Source: Phycisphaerae bacterium (lineage in GTDB: Bacteria; Planctomycetota; Phycisphaerae; UBA1845). From it: a stretch of DNA of 64,000 bases. The stretch is from assembly GCA_029260215.1 (NCBI GenBank), contig JAJDDQ010000064.1, positions 35,053 to 99,052 on the forward strand, written 5' to 3'. Made by a program: the position numbers and the translations under genes. Within the stretch, counting starts at the first letter, position 1. Each line of letters begins with the position of its first letter. Shown here piece after piece: positions 1-9,399 of this stretch. Below the pieces are notes generated by a model that saw nothing but the letters and a program-made list of their open reading frames with translations, searched no databases and was not told the origin of the DNA.

Positions 1-318
1 CGACAATGCTCACCGTTCCCGGTGCGGCTGAACCGACGCGTGTGAAGAATGCACTCATCGTTGATCGAATCAAACTCATGCTCCGCTTGAACCGTGATTG
101 TATCACGGATAACGTCTCGCGGGGCGCGTTCTGTTCCGGGTTCGTGACAGTTTAGGCGGAGCTGGAAATCTGATACTTGGAGCGGCTGGTACGGGCGAAG
201 AAGCGTGTAACGCGTTCGTGGCTTGGCCGCTCCAATACTGTCGCGGTTCTGATAAGCTGCAATCGCCCCGCCGGAAGTGTCATGGGCCCTTCCATTCCTG
301 ACTGCGGACGCTTAGCCA
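1..318. other. Window edge and tatC upstream region
   Basis: No gene in this stretch can be identified with confidence. A minus-strand ORF could start at the ATG at 77-79, with GGAGC just upstream and a TACAAT-like -10 further up, and run off the left edge (begins MSLIRSTMSAFF). A plus-strand frame also runs from the edge to a TAG at 153-155. Either could be a real gene end, and there is too little sequence to decide. A 10-bp perfect inverted repeat, TTGGAGCGGC at 177-186 and GCCGCTCCAA at 226-235, lies between this edge and tatC. I see no convincing sigma-70 promoter for tatC. Confidence 0.4.
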
Positions 319-1317
319 ATGCCCGAAGAAGAACACAATGACAATTGGTTCGACCAGACGCGCATGCCGTTCGGCGATCATCTGGAAGAGTTGCGTACCT
401 GTCTGATTCGTGCGCTGCTGGGTGTGGCGGTCACGACGGTTCTCTCGCTGATTTTCGCCAAGAAGATCCTCGAATTCATCCTCGCGCCCGCGATCATCGT
501 CCTGCACGCCCACGGCGAACGGGCGGAGCTGCAAGCGCTCAGCCCGCAGGAACCGTTTCTGCTCTATCTGAAAACCGGATTTTTCAGCGGACTGATCTTG
601 GCTATGCCGTGGGTGATGATCCAGGCGTGGAGTTTCATCGGCTCGGGACTGTATGAGAGGGAGCAGCGTTTTGCGCGGAGGTTCGCACCGGTGTCCGTGT
701 TGCTGTTCGCGACGGGTGTGGCGTTTATGTTCTTCATCGTGCTGCCGATCGTGCTGAACTTCTTCGTGACGTTCAGCCAGGGGTTTGAGCAGCCGAGCTT
801 TGAGAAACGCGGGCTGGTGGGTCTGATCGTCGGGGATTCTGAAACACCGGAAGCGCCCGATACCGAGCCGAACGGGCTGCGCGTTGCGATTCTGGATCAC
901 AACCCCGACGACGCAGCCGAGGGAAGTTTCTGGATCAATATTGTTCAGCGATCGCTCAACTTGCAAACGCCCGCCGGGATATGGTACGTGCCGCTCGAAC
1001 GGCTGGATCGTGCGCGCTCGGTCAGCAGCCAATACGGTCTACAATTTTTCGTCACGTTCGCATTTACATTGGCGCTGGGGTTCGGTATTGCGTTTGAGTT
1101 GCCTGTGCTGGTCGTTTTTCTGGCGGCGACGGGCCTTGTTTCGACTGAAGACATGGCCCGTGCGCGCCGGTTCGTGATTTTCGGTATCGTCATCGCGTCG
1201 GCCATCCTGACGCCGCCGGACATCATCAGCCAGTTGCTGCTCGCACTGCCGATGATCGTGCTCTTTGAGGCTGGCCTGCGCGTGGGCAAGCGCTTCGAGC
1301 ACAACCGCGAAACGTGA
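319..1317 (+). CDS. tatC: Sec-independent protein translocase TatC
   Basis: TatC is the polytopic inner-membrane receptor that recognises twin-arginine signal peptides and, with TatA/TatB, exports folded proteins. The N-terminus carries the family signature (MPFGDHLEELRTCLIRA), followed by the expected hydrophobic helices (for example VSVLLFATGVAFMFFIVLPIVL) and the late segment VFGIVIASAILTPPDIIS seen in all TatC proteins. At 332 residues it is about 80 longer than typical TatC. The extra length is an extracytoplasmic insert of roughly 90 residues at about 155-245, rich in acidic residues, between the third and fourth membrane segments. The gene ends 3 bases before the priA start, so the two are probably co-transcribed. 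The identification is firm; the role of the insert is unknown. Confidence 0.95.
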   Translation: MPEEEHNDNWFDQTRMPFGDHLEELRTCLIRALLGVAVTTVLSLIFAKKILEFILAPAIIVLHAHGERAELQALSPQEPFLLYLKTGFFSGLILAMPWVMIQAWSFIGSGLYEREQRFARRFAPVSVLLFATGVAFMFFIVLPIVLNFFVTFSQGFEQPSFEKRGLVGLIVGDSETPEAPDTEPNGLRVAILDHNPDDAAEGSFWINIVQRSLNLQTPAGIWYVPLERLDRARSVSSQYGLQFFVTFAFTLALGFGIAFELPVLVVFLAATGLVSTEDMARARRFVIFGIVIASAILTPPDIISQLLLALPMIVLFEAGLRVGKRFEHNRET

Positions 1318-1320
1318 TTC

Positions 1321-3609
1321 ATGGCGAAGCGGTCGGACAATACCGGGCGACTTTGGACCGAAGAAGGCGATCTGCGCACCGGTCCGGTGGCCACCGTTGC
1401 GCTCGTCGGCCCGTTCGATCGACAGTACTCCTACTACATTCCCGACAAGCTGGCTGACCGGATTTCACTCGGCCAGCGTGTGACGATTCTGCTCGGTCGA
1501 AAAGGTAGAGCTGTCCACGGATTCTGCCTGTCCGTCGATATGCGTCCGTGGGACAACACGCTGCGACCGATCGAAGACGTTACCGATTCGCAATCATTCC
1601 TCACCGCAGACCTTATTGAATTAGGCCGGTGGATTGCCGAATACTACGCCTGCCCGCTCGGGCGCGCGTTGGCGTCCCTCGTACCCGATTCAGTGCGGAA
1701 GCAAAGCGGATACGTGCAGACCGAGATCGTTCGTCTGTCCGCACCGGCGGATCAAATCCTGGCGGAGCACCCACGTCTAGGCCCGAAACAACGGGTGCTG
1801 TTGCAGGCGATATCCGAACTGGGCAAGCCAGTCGAATCGACACACATCATGGAAAAGTCCGGCGTCTCACGGGCGGTGCTGCGCAGTGCGATCCTCAAGG
1901 GATGGCTCATTTCCGAACGTACGCGGCAGCCGCGCCCCGCGCCGGTTTTCGATCGTGCGCGGGACGAGCCGGACTTCGACTTGAATGTAGATCAGTCGGC
2001 TGCGTTGGAAAAAACGCGAAGTATGATCGATTCGGGGGCGTTTTGTGTGGCTTTGCTGTTCGGCGTCAGCGGGAGTGGCAAGACGGAGGTCTACGTTCAC
2101 GCGATGCGTCACGCACTGGCGGCGGGCAGGCAAGTCATCATGCTGGTGCCGGAAATCGCCCTGACCACACAGCTCGTGCATCGGTTGACCTCGCGTTTCG
2201 ACCGGGTGGCCGTCGTGCATAGTGGGTTGACCGGCGTGGAGCGTTCGCTGACATGGGCCGCAATTCGGTCGGGCGAGAAGCGGGTCGTGATCGGCACGCG
2301 CAGCGCGGTGTTCGCACCCTGTACGAATCTCGGCTTGATCGTGGTGGATGAGGAGCAGGAGACGAGCTACAAGAACCTGCGCGCCCCGCGATTCCACGTG
2401 CGCGACGTGGCCATCAAGCGGGGCCAGCAACTCAACATCCCCGTACTGCTTGGCAGCGCGACGCCGTCGATCGAGACGTGGCAAAACTGCAAAAGTCTGC
2501 CGCATTTCACGCGTATCGACCTGCCCCACCGGGTGCGTAATTTGCCGATGCCGAGGGTCGTCGTGGTGGACATGAACGACGAATATCAGGAAAAAACCGG
2601 CTTGCGCCTGCTGTCGCAGGTAACGATTCGCCATCTGGGTGAATCCCTCGAACGCGGCGAGCAGGCTGTTCTGCTGATGAACCGCCGGGGGTACGCCAAT
2701 TGGCTTCGCTGTGCGTCCTGCAAGCTGCGCATCAACTGCCCAGACTGTGACGCGGCGATGGTGTTGCACGCCGCACGCAACGAAATGGTCTGCCACCACT
2801 GCGGTCGTCGCACGGCTGTGCCGCGTGTGTGTCCGGACCCGTCGTGCGGAGGTCGCCTGATCGGGCACGGCGGCGGGACGCAACGTGTTGAAGAGCGGCT
2901 GGCCCGGATATTTCCCGACGCGCGCATCGCCCGAGCGGACAGCGACGCGATGCGCAACGAAAGCACCTACCGCAAACTGATCGCCGGATTTGAAGCGCGC
3001 GAGATCGACTGCATCGTCGGGACGCAGATGATCGCCAAGGGGCTGGACTTTCCGTTCGTTTCGTTTGTGGGTGTTATCGGGGCTGACGCGATCGCGGTCG
3101 CCTCCGATTTTCGCGCTAACGAGCGCTTGTTCCAACTCGTCACACAAGTCGCAGGGCGAGCCGGTCGGTCGCGCGACGCGGGGCTGGTGGTCGTGCAAAC
3201 GTCCTCGCCGGATGCGTCCGCACTTCGTTACGCCGTTCGCCACGATTATGTCGCGTTCGCCAAGGAAGAACTGGCGATCCGACAACACACAGGCATGCCG
3301 CCCTTTTCACGCATGACGCGCATCGTAACCGCCGACGCGAACGAAATGCGGGCGTGCGACGAAGCCGGCGCCGTCGTTGAACGATCCGGAACAGCCATCG
3401 CAAAATTGGAGCTGCCGCACGCGAACGCCTTCGGTCCGGAACCCTGCGCCGTCGCCCGGGTCCGAGGCCGATATCGATACGAAGTTCTCCTGCGCACCGA
3501 CACCGCCCGCTCGATGAAGCGGCTGCTGGACGAGCTTCGCGGCGCGGGTATTGAGAGGTGCAAAGCACAATCGATCATGATCGATGTGGACCCGGTCTCG
3601 TTCACGTGA
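1321..3609 (+). CDS. priA: Primosomal protein N' (PriA helicase)
   Basis: PriA is the superfamily 2 3'-to-5' DNA helicase that recognises stalled forks and reloads the replisome. Visible in order are an N-terminal fork-binding domain, Walker A GVSGSGKT near residue 248, the DEEQ Walker B box (VVDEEQETSYK), a zinc-binding insert with paired cysteines (CASC, CPDC, CHHC, CPDPSC) near 465-510, motif V (GTQMIAKGLDFP) and motif VI (QVAGRAGRS). The length of 762 residues is normal for the family. The ATG lies 3 bases after the tatC stop, so translation may be coupled. Several long antisense ORFs across this gene are shadows of its codon bias. Confidence 0.97.
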   Translation: MAKRSDNTGRLWTEEGDLRTGPVATVALVGPFDRQYSYYIPDKLADRISLGQRVTILLGRKGRAVHGFCLSVDMRPWDNTLRPIEDVTDSQSFLTADLIELGRWIAEYYACPLGRALASLVPDSVRKQSGYVQTEIVRLSAPADQILAEHPRLGPKQRVLLQAISELGKPVESTHIMEKSGVSRAVLRSAILKGWLISERTRQPRPAPVFDRARDEPDFDLNVDQSAALEKTRSMIDSGAFCVALLFGVSGSGKTEVYVHAMRHALAAGRQVIMLVPEIALTTQLVHRLTSRFDRVAVVHSGLTGVERSLTWAAIRSGEKRVVIGTRSAVFAPCTNLGLIVVDEEQETSYKNLRAPRFHVRDVAIKRGQQLNIPVLLGSATPSIETWQNCKSLPHFTRIDLPHRVRNLPMPRVVVVDMNDEYQEKTGLRLLSQVTIRHLGESLERGEQAVLLMNRRGYANWLRCASCKLRINCPDCDAAMVLHAARNEMVCHHCGRRTAVPRVCPDPSCGGRLIGHGGGTQRVEERLARIFPDARIARADSDAMRNESTYRKLIAGFEAREIDCIVGTQMIAKGLDFPFVSFVGVIGADAIAVASDFRANERLFQLVTQVAGRAGRSRDAGLVVVQTSSPDASALRYAVRHDYVAFAKEELAIRQHTGMPPFSRMTRIVTADANEMRACDEAGAVVERSGTAIAKLELPHANAFGPEPCAVARVRGRYRYEVLLRTDTARSMKRLLDELRGAGIERCKAQSIMIDVDPVSFT

Positions 3610-3821
3610 CAATCGCCATGTTTCGCCAGGGCGTCAACGGTAAACCATTGCGTGGTATATAGTTATGGCTTCAAATGCAAGAAAGCATCGTACACAAAAA
3701 ACCACCTGCCAGCACTATTGAGGCGGATTTCGCTCAATTCGCGTCAAGTTTCACGGCGGGGCGCGTCGATACCCACGCAACGTCGGAAGGATACCGACAT
3801 ACGATGCAAGGAGACGGTGAC

Positions 3822-4388
3822 ATGGAGGTCCGAACTCTCGCAGATCAACGTAAGGTGGCCGTCGCACGCCGACGTCCGGCGGGGCGTTTTCAACTTCTCG
3901 AAGTTCCCGCCGACGGTGATGGCGACCACGGCCCCGTCGAAGGGCCTTTCCCCGATGAACTGCGTTTGGAGCTGACCACTCCCGTGGGCCAGCTTGTGAA
4001 CTGGTTTGACGATGCATGGTGGCTGGAGACGCTGCGTCGCTGGAAGGACAAGACGCTGGCGATTCACGTGCTCCCCTCGCCCGATGCGTTGTTTCACCCG
4101 TGTGTTCTTCACGAACTGGAAATGGTTCGGCGTGTTCAAGCCCCGTGGAAGCTTATAGGCCACTGCTACCGGTCGGATGTCGCCCATCCGATGCTGGTAC
4201 AGCGATTGGCGATCAATCCGTACGACGACATTCGCATCATCGACGCGGACAGGCCGGCCACCGATGCCTACGAAGTTCGACCGTCGCGGATGAGCTTTGT
4301 GGAATTGTACGAGCAGGTTCGCACGACGCAGTCGGCTGAGCGGAGCGATGGGCCGCTGTTGACGCGAGCGCCGGCGAATCGCGTTTGA
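3822..4388 (+). CDS. Hypothetical protein, 188 aa
   Basis: I do not recognise this protein. The ORF track starts it at 3675, but an AAGGAG box at 3808-3813 sits 8 bases before the ATG at 3822, giving MEVRTLADQRKVAVARR as the likely start. It has no signal peptide or membrane segment. The middle is rich in Trp, His and Leu (NWFDDAWWLETLRRWKDK, FHPCVLHELEMVRRV), and the tail is polar and probably disordered. It looks like a soluble protein and has clear coding character. It follows priA by about 210 bases and is followed by a repeat patch. The function cannot be assigned from the sequence. Confidence 0.7.
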   Translation: MEVRTLADQRKVAVARRRPAGRFQLLEVPADGDGDHGPVEGPFPDELRLELTTPVGQLVNWFDDAWWLETLRRWKDKTLAIHVLPSPDALFHPCVLHELEMVRRVQAPWKLIGHCYRSDVAHPMLVQRLAINPYDDIRIIDADRPATDAYEVRPSRMSFVELYEQVRTTQSAERSDGPLLTRAPANRV

Positions 4389-4400
4389 GACAGGCGTACC

Positions 4401-4425
4401 GCACCGGTTGAAAACCGGTGCCACA
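4401..4425. repeat. Dispersed palindrome, CACCGGTT(N)AACCGGTG core
   Basis: The sequence CACCGGTTGAAAACCGGTGCC is a near-perfect hairpin (CACCGGTT and AACCGGTG arms around GAAA). Its reverse complement contains GTGTGGCACCGGTTTTCAACCGGTG, which is found again exactly within the tandem repeat at 56032-56149. It sits just after the stop of the preceding hypothetical gene. I recall that similar palindromes, translated as GTGFQPV-like peptides, are common between planctomycete genes; that part is memory, not shown here. Confidence 0.8.
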
Positions 4426-4441
4426 CCGACACCGACAGCCT

Positions 4442-4594
4442 ATGTTCATCAGCAATCTGCTGGGCAACGATCTTCAAGACAACAATCTGCCGGACAACGA
4501 TTTTCTGGACAACAATCTGTCAGACTTCGACAGTCCGCTACGCAACGGCGGTGCGATCGCCATCGTCGTCGAACTTCACACTCACGCGCGTTGA
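4442..4594 (+). CDS. Possible 50-aa pentapeptide-like ORF on 15-bp repeats
   Basis: This ORF is too short for the ORF track. An ATG at 4442 opens 50 codons that begin with five consecutive 15-bp units at 4454-4528 encoding NLLGN, DLQDN, NLPDN, DFLDN, NLSDF. This fits the (D/N)(L/F)xxx periodicity of pentapeptide-repeat proteins. It has no good ribosome binding site, and its 3' third overlaps the end of smc on the opposite strand. It may be a decayed fragment of a longer repeat protein, or simply a DNA microrepeat that happens to be open. Confidence 0.3.
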   Translation: MFISNLLGNDLQDNNLPDNDFLDNNLSDFDSPLRNGGAIAIVVELHTHAR

Positions 4595-7500
4595 CACGCC
4601 CGGCTCCTGCATGGTCACTCCGTAGAGATGGTCCGCGATGGCCATCGTGCGTTTGGAGTGGGTGACGAGCAGGAACTGCGATTGATCGAGGAACTCCTGA
4701 ATGATGTGGTTGAAGCGTTCGTTGTTGGCTTCGTCGAGCGCGGCGTCCACCTCGTCCAGCAGGGCGAGCGGGGACGGTCGCGAGCGGAAGATGCCCATGA
4801 GCAGCGCGATGGCGGTCATGGTCTTCTCACCGCCGGACATCAGCGAAATGCGCTGAAGATCCTTGCCGGGGGGCTTGGCGAGTATTTCGATACCGGATTC
4901 CAGAACGTCGTCCGGGTTTTCGAGGATGATGTCGGCCTTTCCGCCGCCGAACAGCTTGCGGAAGATGTCTTTGAAATTATCCCGGATGACGCAGAAGGAG
5001 GCTTCGAAACGCTCCTTGCACTCCAAGTCCAAGCGGCCGATCAGCTCCTCAAGCTGGAGCTTCGAGTTGTCGAGATCGTCTCGCTGAGTGGTGAGAAATC
5101 CCTGACGCTCCTCAAGCTCCGTCTGTTCGGTGATGGCGTCCAGGTTCACGTTGCCCAGGCGTGAGATTCTGTCACGCAGCTCGGCGATCTCAGCCTCAAC
5201 TTCCTCCCAATTTTGCTCGGCGTGATCGTATTCCGCGTACTGGTCCGCCAGATCGATTTCCAGTTCCTCGCGAATGCGTGCGACCAGTTCATCGCGACGC
5301 ACGCGCGACTCCTGCTCGTGCATCTGGAGGTTGTGCAATTGCGATTCAACCTCTTCGAGATTGCTACGCAGCGACCGCATTTTGGCGGCTAACTCCTCCG
5401 ACTCGACACGGACCATTTCGCGACGACGGCGTAGCTGAATGACGGCTGCCTCCAGACGTTCCGACGTGGCGGCGAGTTCGTCCAATTCCTCCTGCGCGAC
5501 CAGGATGGCCTCCTCGGATTCCTCGATACGTCGCCCGCCATCGACGCGCTCGTGCTCGGCGGCTTCGATCGCTTCCGAAGCCGACAGGATGCCGTGTCGC
5601 AGATGATTCATCCCGTCGGCCAACGATGCACGCCGGGTGCCGAGCTTGCCGAGCGTAACGCGCAATTCGGTCAATTCGCAGCGGACGCGCTCACGCTCCT
5701 CGGTTAGTTTCGCGAGATTTTCGCTGTGGGCGGTGACGGCCTGCTCGCGCTCTTCGTTTTTGGCGTCAAGCTCGCCGGCGGATGCGTCGCGCTCGGTGGC
5801 GAGGCGGTTGGCCTCCTCGATTTGCGTCTCGATCATGGCCACTTCGCCCGCGATGAGCGGCTGCTCGTCCGTCAAACGGCACACCGATTCGTTCACACTT
5901 TGCAGTGCGGTGGCGGCTTCGACGCGCGCGTTGCCCGCTTCCGCGAGGGCGGTGCGCAAGTCCTCCTGCACGTCGCGCAAATGAGAGGCCTCCGCATTCG
6001 CACGACTCAGTTCGTCGTCCAGCGAACGTGCGCGTTCTTCGATTGCTTCCAACTCTGCACCGAGCGCGCGACGCTCGCTCTTGCGACTGATCAACCCGGC
6101 GCGACTGCTCGAAGGGCCGAGCGATACGGAACCAGTCGGCTCGACAACCTCGCCGGCGAGCGTGACGAAACGACGGCTGCCCGACTCGGCGGCGGACATG
6201 GTCAACGCATCGTCCAACGTCCGCACAACAATCGTGCGGCCCAGCAGATTTCGAACCAGATAGCCGTACTCCTCGCGGCAGCGCACGAGACCGGACGCGA
6301 CGGACACGAAGCCGGGGTGATCGCCGAATTCGTGTTCGTTGATGACAGCCGGAAGACGATCCAGACAGATCGCGTTCACGCGGCCGGGCAGATTCTCAAA
6401 CAATTCGCGACGGGCCAGGAACGTGCGACTGTCCGCAAGCACGAGGTATTGGTCGAGGTCGCCGATGGCAGCTTCAATAACCGACGCGTGCCGGTGGTCG
6501 GCTTCGAACAGATCGCTGACCATTCCGTGAATCGACGACAGAGTTTCATCGTCGGGTCGGGCTGCCTTCATTTCCAGCAGGGCGCGAACGCCCGCACCGA
6601 CGCCCTCCATCTTGCGCTCAAGCTCAGCCAACACCTGCAACTTCGACCCGACCGCGCTGCGCTCTTCCTTGGCAGTTCCGAGCGCCTCAGCCAACTCGCC
6701 CCGCCTTGCTTCGACGTTTTGAGCTTCGGCCCGCTTTTGCTGCAACCGCCCAGTTTCATCTTCGATGAGCCGTTCGATCTCGACGGACCGCGCATCCAGC
6801 TTGGACTTTCTGCGCAGGTGCTCCTCCAGTTCGGCACGAATGATCGCGTCGCGCTCGTCGAGGCGGGTTTGTGTGGCTTTGAGATTCTCGCTTTGCGTGT
6901 TTAATTGCGTGATCTCGTTGCGCAACTGCGTCGAGCGGCGCATGAGATCGACAAGCCCTTCCTTTTCATCGTCCAGCAACGCGCGAACCTCGGTCACGTT
7001 GCGATCAAGCTCCTGGTCGCGCGCGGTCAGATCGCGAGCACGGGCGTCACCTTCGTGCGTTTCCTTCTGAAGTACCTCAGCCTGTTCGTGCAGAGCAGCC
7101 AGTTGCGTTTCGTACTCCGTCTTTTGCGCGCCGAGGGTGGCCACTCGTTCGTCGACTCGGGAGAGGGACGCACAGTGTTCCTCGATTCGCTGTTTGGCTG
7201 ACGCGACGCGCTCCTCGTGGGCGGCGATGTCAGCCCGGACGCGCACCGCCGACTGCTCCGTCGTTGACAGTTCCTCGGTAATGCGATCGACCGATTCGAC
7301 CAACCGGGAAGCGTCGGCTTCGCCCTGACTGATGTGCGTGCGCAGCGAGGTCGATTCATCACCGGCTTCGTGCGCCTGGGTTTCGGACTGCTGAATAGCC
7401 AAGGTCAGCCGATGGTATTCCGCCAGCGAAAAGCTCGAACGCAATTCGCGCAGGCGGGCTTCGTAAGTCTGGAAGTTCCTAGCTTTACCCGCTTGAAGCT

Positions 7501-8116
7501 TAACGCTCCGCAAGCGCTTCTCGACTTCCTCGACGATATCCTCGACGCGCAGAAGGTTCTGATCGGTGCGATCCAGCTTTCGCTGGGCTTCACGCTTGCG
7601 CGCCTTGTATCGACCGATGCCGGCTGCTTCCTCGAAAATAGCCCGCCGCTCGGTCGAGGAGGCGGTAAGCAGCCCGTCGACGCGACCTTGCTCGATAATG
7701 GAGTAGGTGTCCGCACCAACGCCGGTGTCGAGGAACATCTCGCGGATATCCTTGAGACGCGAAGAGGATTCGTTGACGAGGTATTCGCTCTCACCGCTGC
7801 GGTACAACTTGCGTGTGATGCACACCTCGTCGGCGTCGAGTGGCAACGTGTGGTCGGCGTTGTCGAAGAAAAGATCGACACGTGCGAGGCTGCTGCTCTT
7901 GCGCGTGGTCGAGCCGTTGAAGATCATGTCGGTCATCTGCCGCCCGCGCAGAGACTTGGCGGACTGCTCGCCCAAGACCCATTTGAACGCATCGATGACG
8001 TTGCTCTTGCCGCAGCCGTTGGGGCCTACGATGCAGGTCACGCCGCGGGCGAATTCAAAATCCACGCGATCGGCAAAACTCTTGAATCCCTGAATGGATA
8101 TGCGTTTCAGGTACAT
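4538..8116 (-). CDS. smc: Chromosome segregation protein SMC
   Basis: SMC is the condensin ATPase that organises and separates the chromosome. Walker A (GPNGCGKSN, residues 31-39 of the chosen start) is followed by a long coiled coil rich in Glu, Arg and Leu, a glycine-containing hinge near the middle, a second coiled coil, then the ABC signature LMSGGEKTMTA and Walker B ALLDEVDAALDEAN. The ORF track begins at 8230, but the ATG at 8114-8116 opens MYLKRISIQGFKSF, the canonical SMC start, and has GGAGGTG about 10 bases upstream. That gives 1192 residues, the normal family size. No scpA or scpB is adjacent. The long plus-strand ORFs across it are antisense shadows. Confidence 0.97.
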   Translation of the reverse strand: MYLKRISIQGFKSFADRVDFEFARGVTCIVGPNGCGKSNVIDAFKWVLGEQSAKSLRGRQMTDMIFNGSTTRKSSSLARVDLFFDNADHTLPLDADEVCITRKLYRSGESEYLVNESSSRLKDIREMFLDTGVGADTYSIIEQGRVDGLLTASSTERRAIFEEAAGIGRYKARKREAQRKLDRTDQNLLRVEDIVEEVEKRLRSVKLQAGKARNFQTYEARLRELRSSFSLAEYHRLTLAIQQSETQAHEAGDESTSLRTHISQGEADASRLVESVDRITEELSTTEQSAVRVRADIAAHEERVASAKQRIEEHCASLSRVDERVATLGAQKTEYETQLAALHEQAEVLQKETHEGDARARDLTARDQELDRNVTEVRALLDDEKEGLVDLMRRSTQLRNEITQLNTQSENLKATQTRLDERDAIIRAELEEHLRRKSKLDARSVEIERLIEDETGRLQQKRAEAQNVEARRGELAEALGTAKEERSAVGSKLQVLAELERKMEGVGAGVRALLEMKAARPDDETLSSIHGMVSDLFEADHRHASVIEAAIGDLDQYLVLADSRTFLARRELFENLPGRVNAICLDRLPAVINEHEFGDHPGFVSVASGLVRCREEYGYLVRNLLGRTIVVRTLDDALTMSAAESGSRRFVTLAGEVVEPTGSVSLGPSSSRAGLISRKSERRALGAELEAIEERARSLDDELSRANAEASHLRDVQEDLRTALAEAGNARVEAATALQSVNESVCRLTDEQPLIAGEVAMIETQIEEANRLATERDASAGELDAKNEEREQAVTAHSENLAKLTEERERVRCELTELRVTLGKLGTRRASLADGMNHLRHGILSASEAIEAAEHERVDGGRRIEESEEAILVAQEELDELAATSERLEAAVIQLRRRREMVRVESEELAAKMRSLRSNLEEVESQLHNLQMHEQESRVRRDELVARIREELEIDLADQYAEYDHAEQNWEEVEAEIAELRDRISRLGNVNLDAITEQTELEERQGFLTTQRDDLDNSKLQLEELIGRLDLECKERFEASFCVIRDNFKDIFRKLFGGGKADIILENPDDVLESGIEILAKPPGKDLQRISLMSGGEKTMTAIALLMGIFRSRPSPLALLDEVDAALDEANNERFNHIIQEFLDQSQFLLVTHSKRTMAIADHLYGVTMQEPGVSTRVSVKFDDDGDRTAVA

Positions 8117-8775
8117 GTGAAGCTGGCACCTCCGTGGTACGGCTGACCTCCGCACAGGTCCGTTGCGCGGACGGAATCCGGAATACGCGTCGGATTCTTC
8201 GTGGCGGTCGGCTGAGGGTACCACAGCCAAGGTTCACGTTCAACGAGTTTTGTCCTCTGCATGCAGTGTAACAAGTGTTCGATAGCCGCGAACAGGCCTC
8301 ACTTCCGCCGGCGTTTCGCACCAGAACACGAGCAATTGACAGGCCGCCTGAACCGGTAGTTCACAACGCATCCGCCAAGGTCGAGACCGCTCAATCGGGG
8401 AGTATGCGGGGCGATGCCGACCAATGGGGGTTGGGCGTTGGGCAACCGCATGATGTCATGTCGGGGGTGTGAAAAGATCGCTCTGGCAAATGATCCAACC
8501 GCGTGTTTGAGACGGACATCACGCAAGACCCGATCGGGCTGCTTTTTCACGCGGAAAACGATGCGGATCGTTCAAGCTCCTTGCTGGCTGACGTCGGCGG
8601 CTCGTACGGGGTCATCACACCCGTTCGCCGTCCCGAGGTACATCGCCGGTGCCCTGATCGTCAAATAACGGGCGTTGGGCCGCACAATTGACAGATAAAT
8701 TGGCGCTTTATCGCACCGGAGGGGATAGAATCGGAGGCCATCAGGACAAACTTTGCCGATCTTGAGGTGTGTAAC
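8117..8775. other. Divergent intergenic region, smc / ECF sigma factor
   Basis: This stretch of about 660 bases separates smc (leftward) from the sigma factor gene (rightward). The short ORFs in it on both strands lack ribosome binding sites and recognisable content, and I reject them. It must hold both promoters. A TTGACA box occurs at 8688-8693, but no well-spaced -10 follows it. No RNA gene is recognisable. Confidence 0.4.
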
Positions 8776-9399
8776 ATGTCTACCAAGCGCGAAAACGGCA
8801 ACGAGCAGCGAGTCGTGACCGACGAAATGGTCGCGGAAGTTTACGGTGATCTGCGACGCATCGCGAAGCTCTACTTCAATCGTCAGCCTTGCGGATTCAC
8901 GCTTCAACCGACGGACCTGGTGAACGAAGCCTACCTTCACCTGGCTGAACACAGCCACGAGGATTGGAAGGACTCGGCCCACTTTCGCGCGATCGCCACG
9001 CGCAAAATCTGGCAGGTGCTGGTGGATCATCATCGCAAGCGTCACAGTCAGAAACGCGGCGGACCGGGGCTGAATCGATCCGCCGCGACCGTCGCGGACG
9101 GGCCGACGGACGATGCGGGATCGGCTGCGGTTCGGCGGCGGGTTCCTCTGGAATCCGTGCCTGTCGAGTGGTGCGACCGATCGGTTGACCTGCTTGATCT
9201 GGCAGACGCGCTGGAAGCGTTGGCGGCTGAGAGCGAGCGTTACAGTCGGGTGGTCATGTTGCATTGGTTCGGCGGTATGAAATACGCGGATGTGGCGCTG
9301 TGTCTGGGGGTCAGTGCGAGCACGGTGGAGAAGAATTTCCGCCACGCACTGGCGCGGATGAACCGCTGGTTGGAAAGTGAAAAGGGCGATGTCCACTAG
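8776..9399 (+). CDS. ECF RNA polymerase sigma factor (TIGR02999-like)
   Basis: This is an extracytoplasmic-function sigma factor of about 207 residues that would direct RNA polymerase to a specific regulon. The region-2 signature typical of the planctomycete and acidobacterial TIGR02999 group is visible (LQPTDLVNEAYLHL, FRAIATRKIWQVLVDHHRK). Region 4 has the helix-turn-helix YADVALCLGVSASTVEKNFRHAL. The ATG at 8776, 8 bases after GAGG, is preferred to the upstream GTG at 8767. The gene overlaps the start of the protein kinase gene by 11 bases. No anti-sigma factor is present. In this group the neighbouring kinase is the usual candidate regulator, which is an inference here. Confidence 0.93.
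   Translation: MSTKRENGNEQRVVTDEMVAEVYGDLRRIAKLYFNRQPCGFTLQPTDLVNEAYLHLAEHSHEDWKDSAHFRAIATRKIWQVLVDHHRKRHSQKRGGPGLNRSAATVADGPTDDAGSAAVRRRVPLESVPVEWCDRSVDLLDLADALEALAAESERYSRVVMLHWFGGMKYADVALCLGVSASTVEKNFRHALARMNRWLESEKGDVH

Noticed and set aside
1867-3288. 473-aa minus-strand ORF over priA
   Set aside because: It lies entirely antisense to an intact priA, has no family motif, and is the usual shadow produced by high-GC codon bias.
5726-6904. 392-aa plus-strand ORF over smc
   Set aside because: Antisense to the coiled-coil part of smc; its sequence is low-complexity and unlike any known protein.
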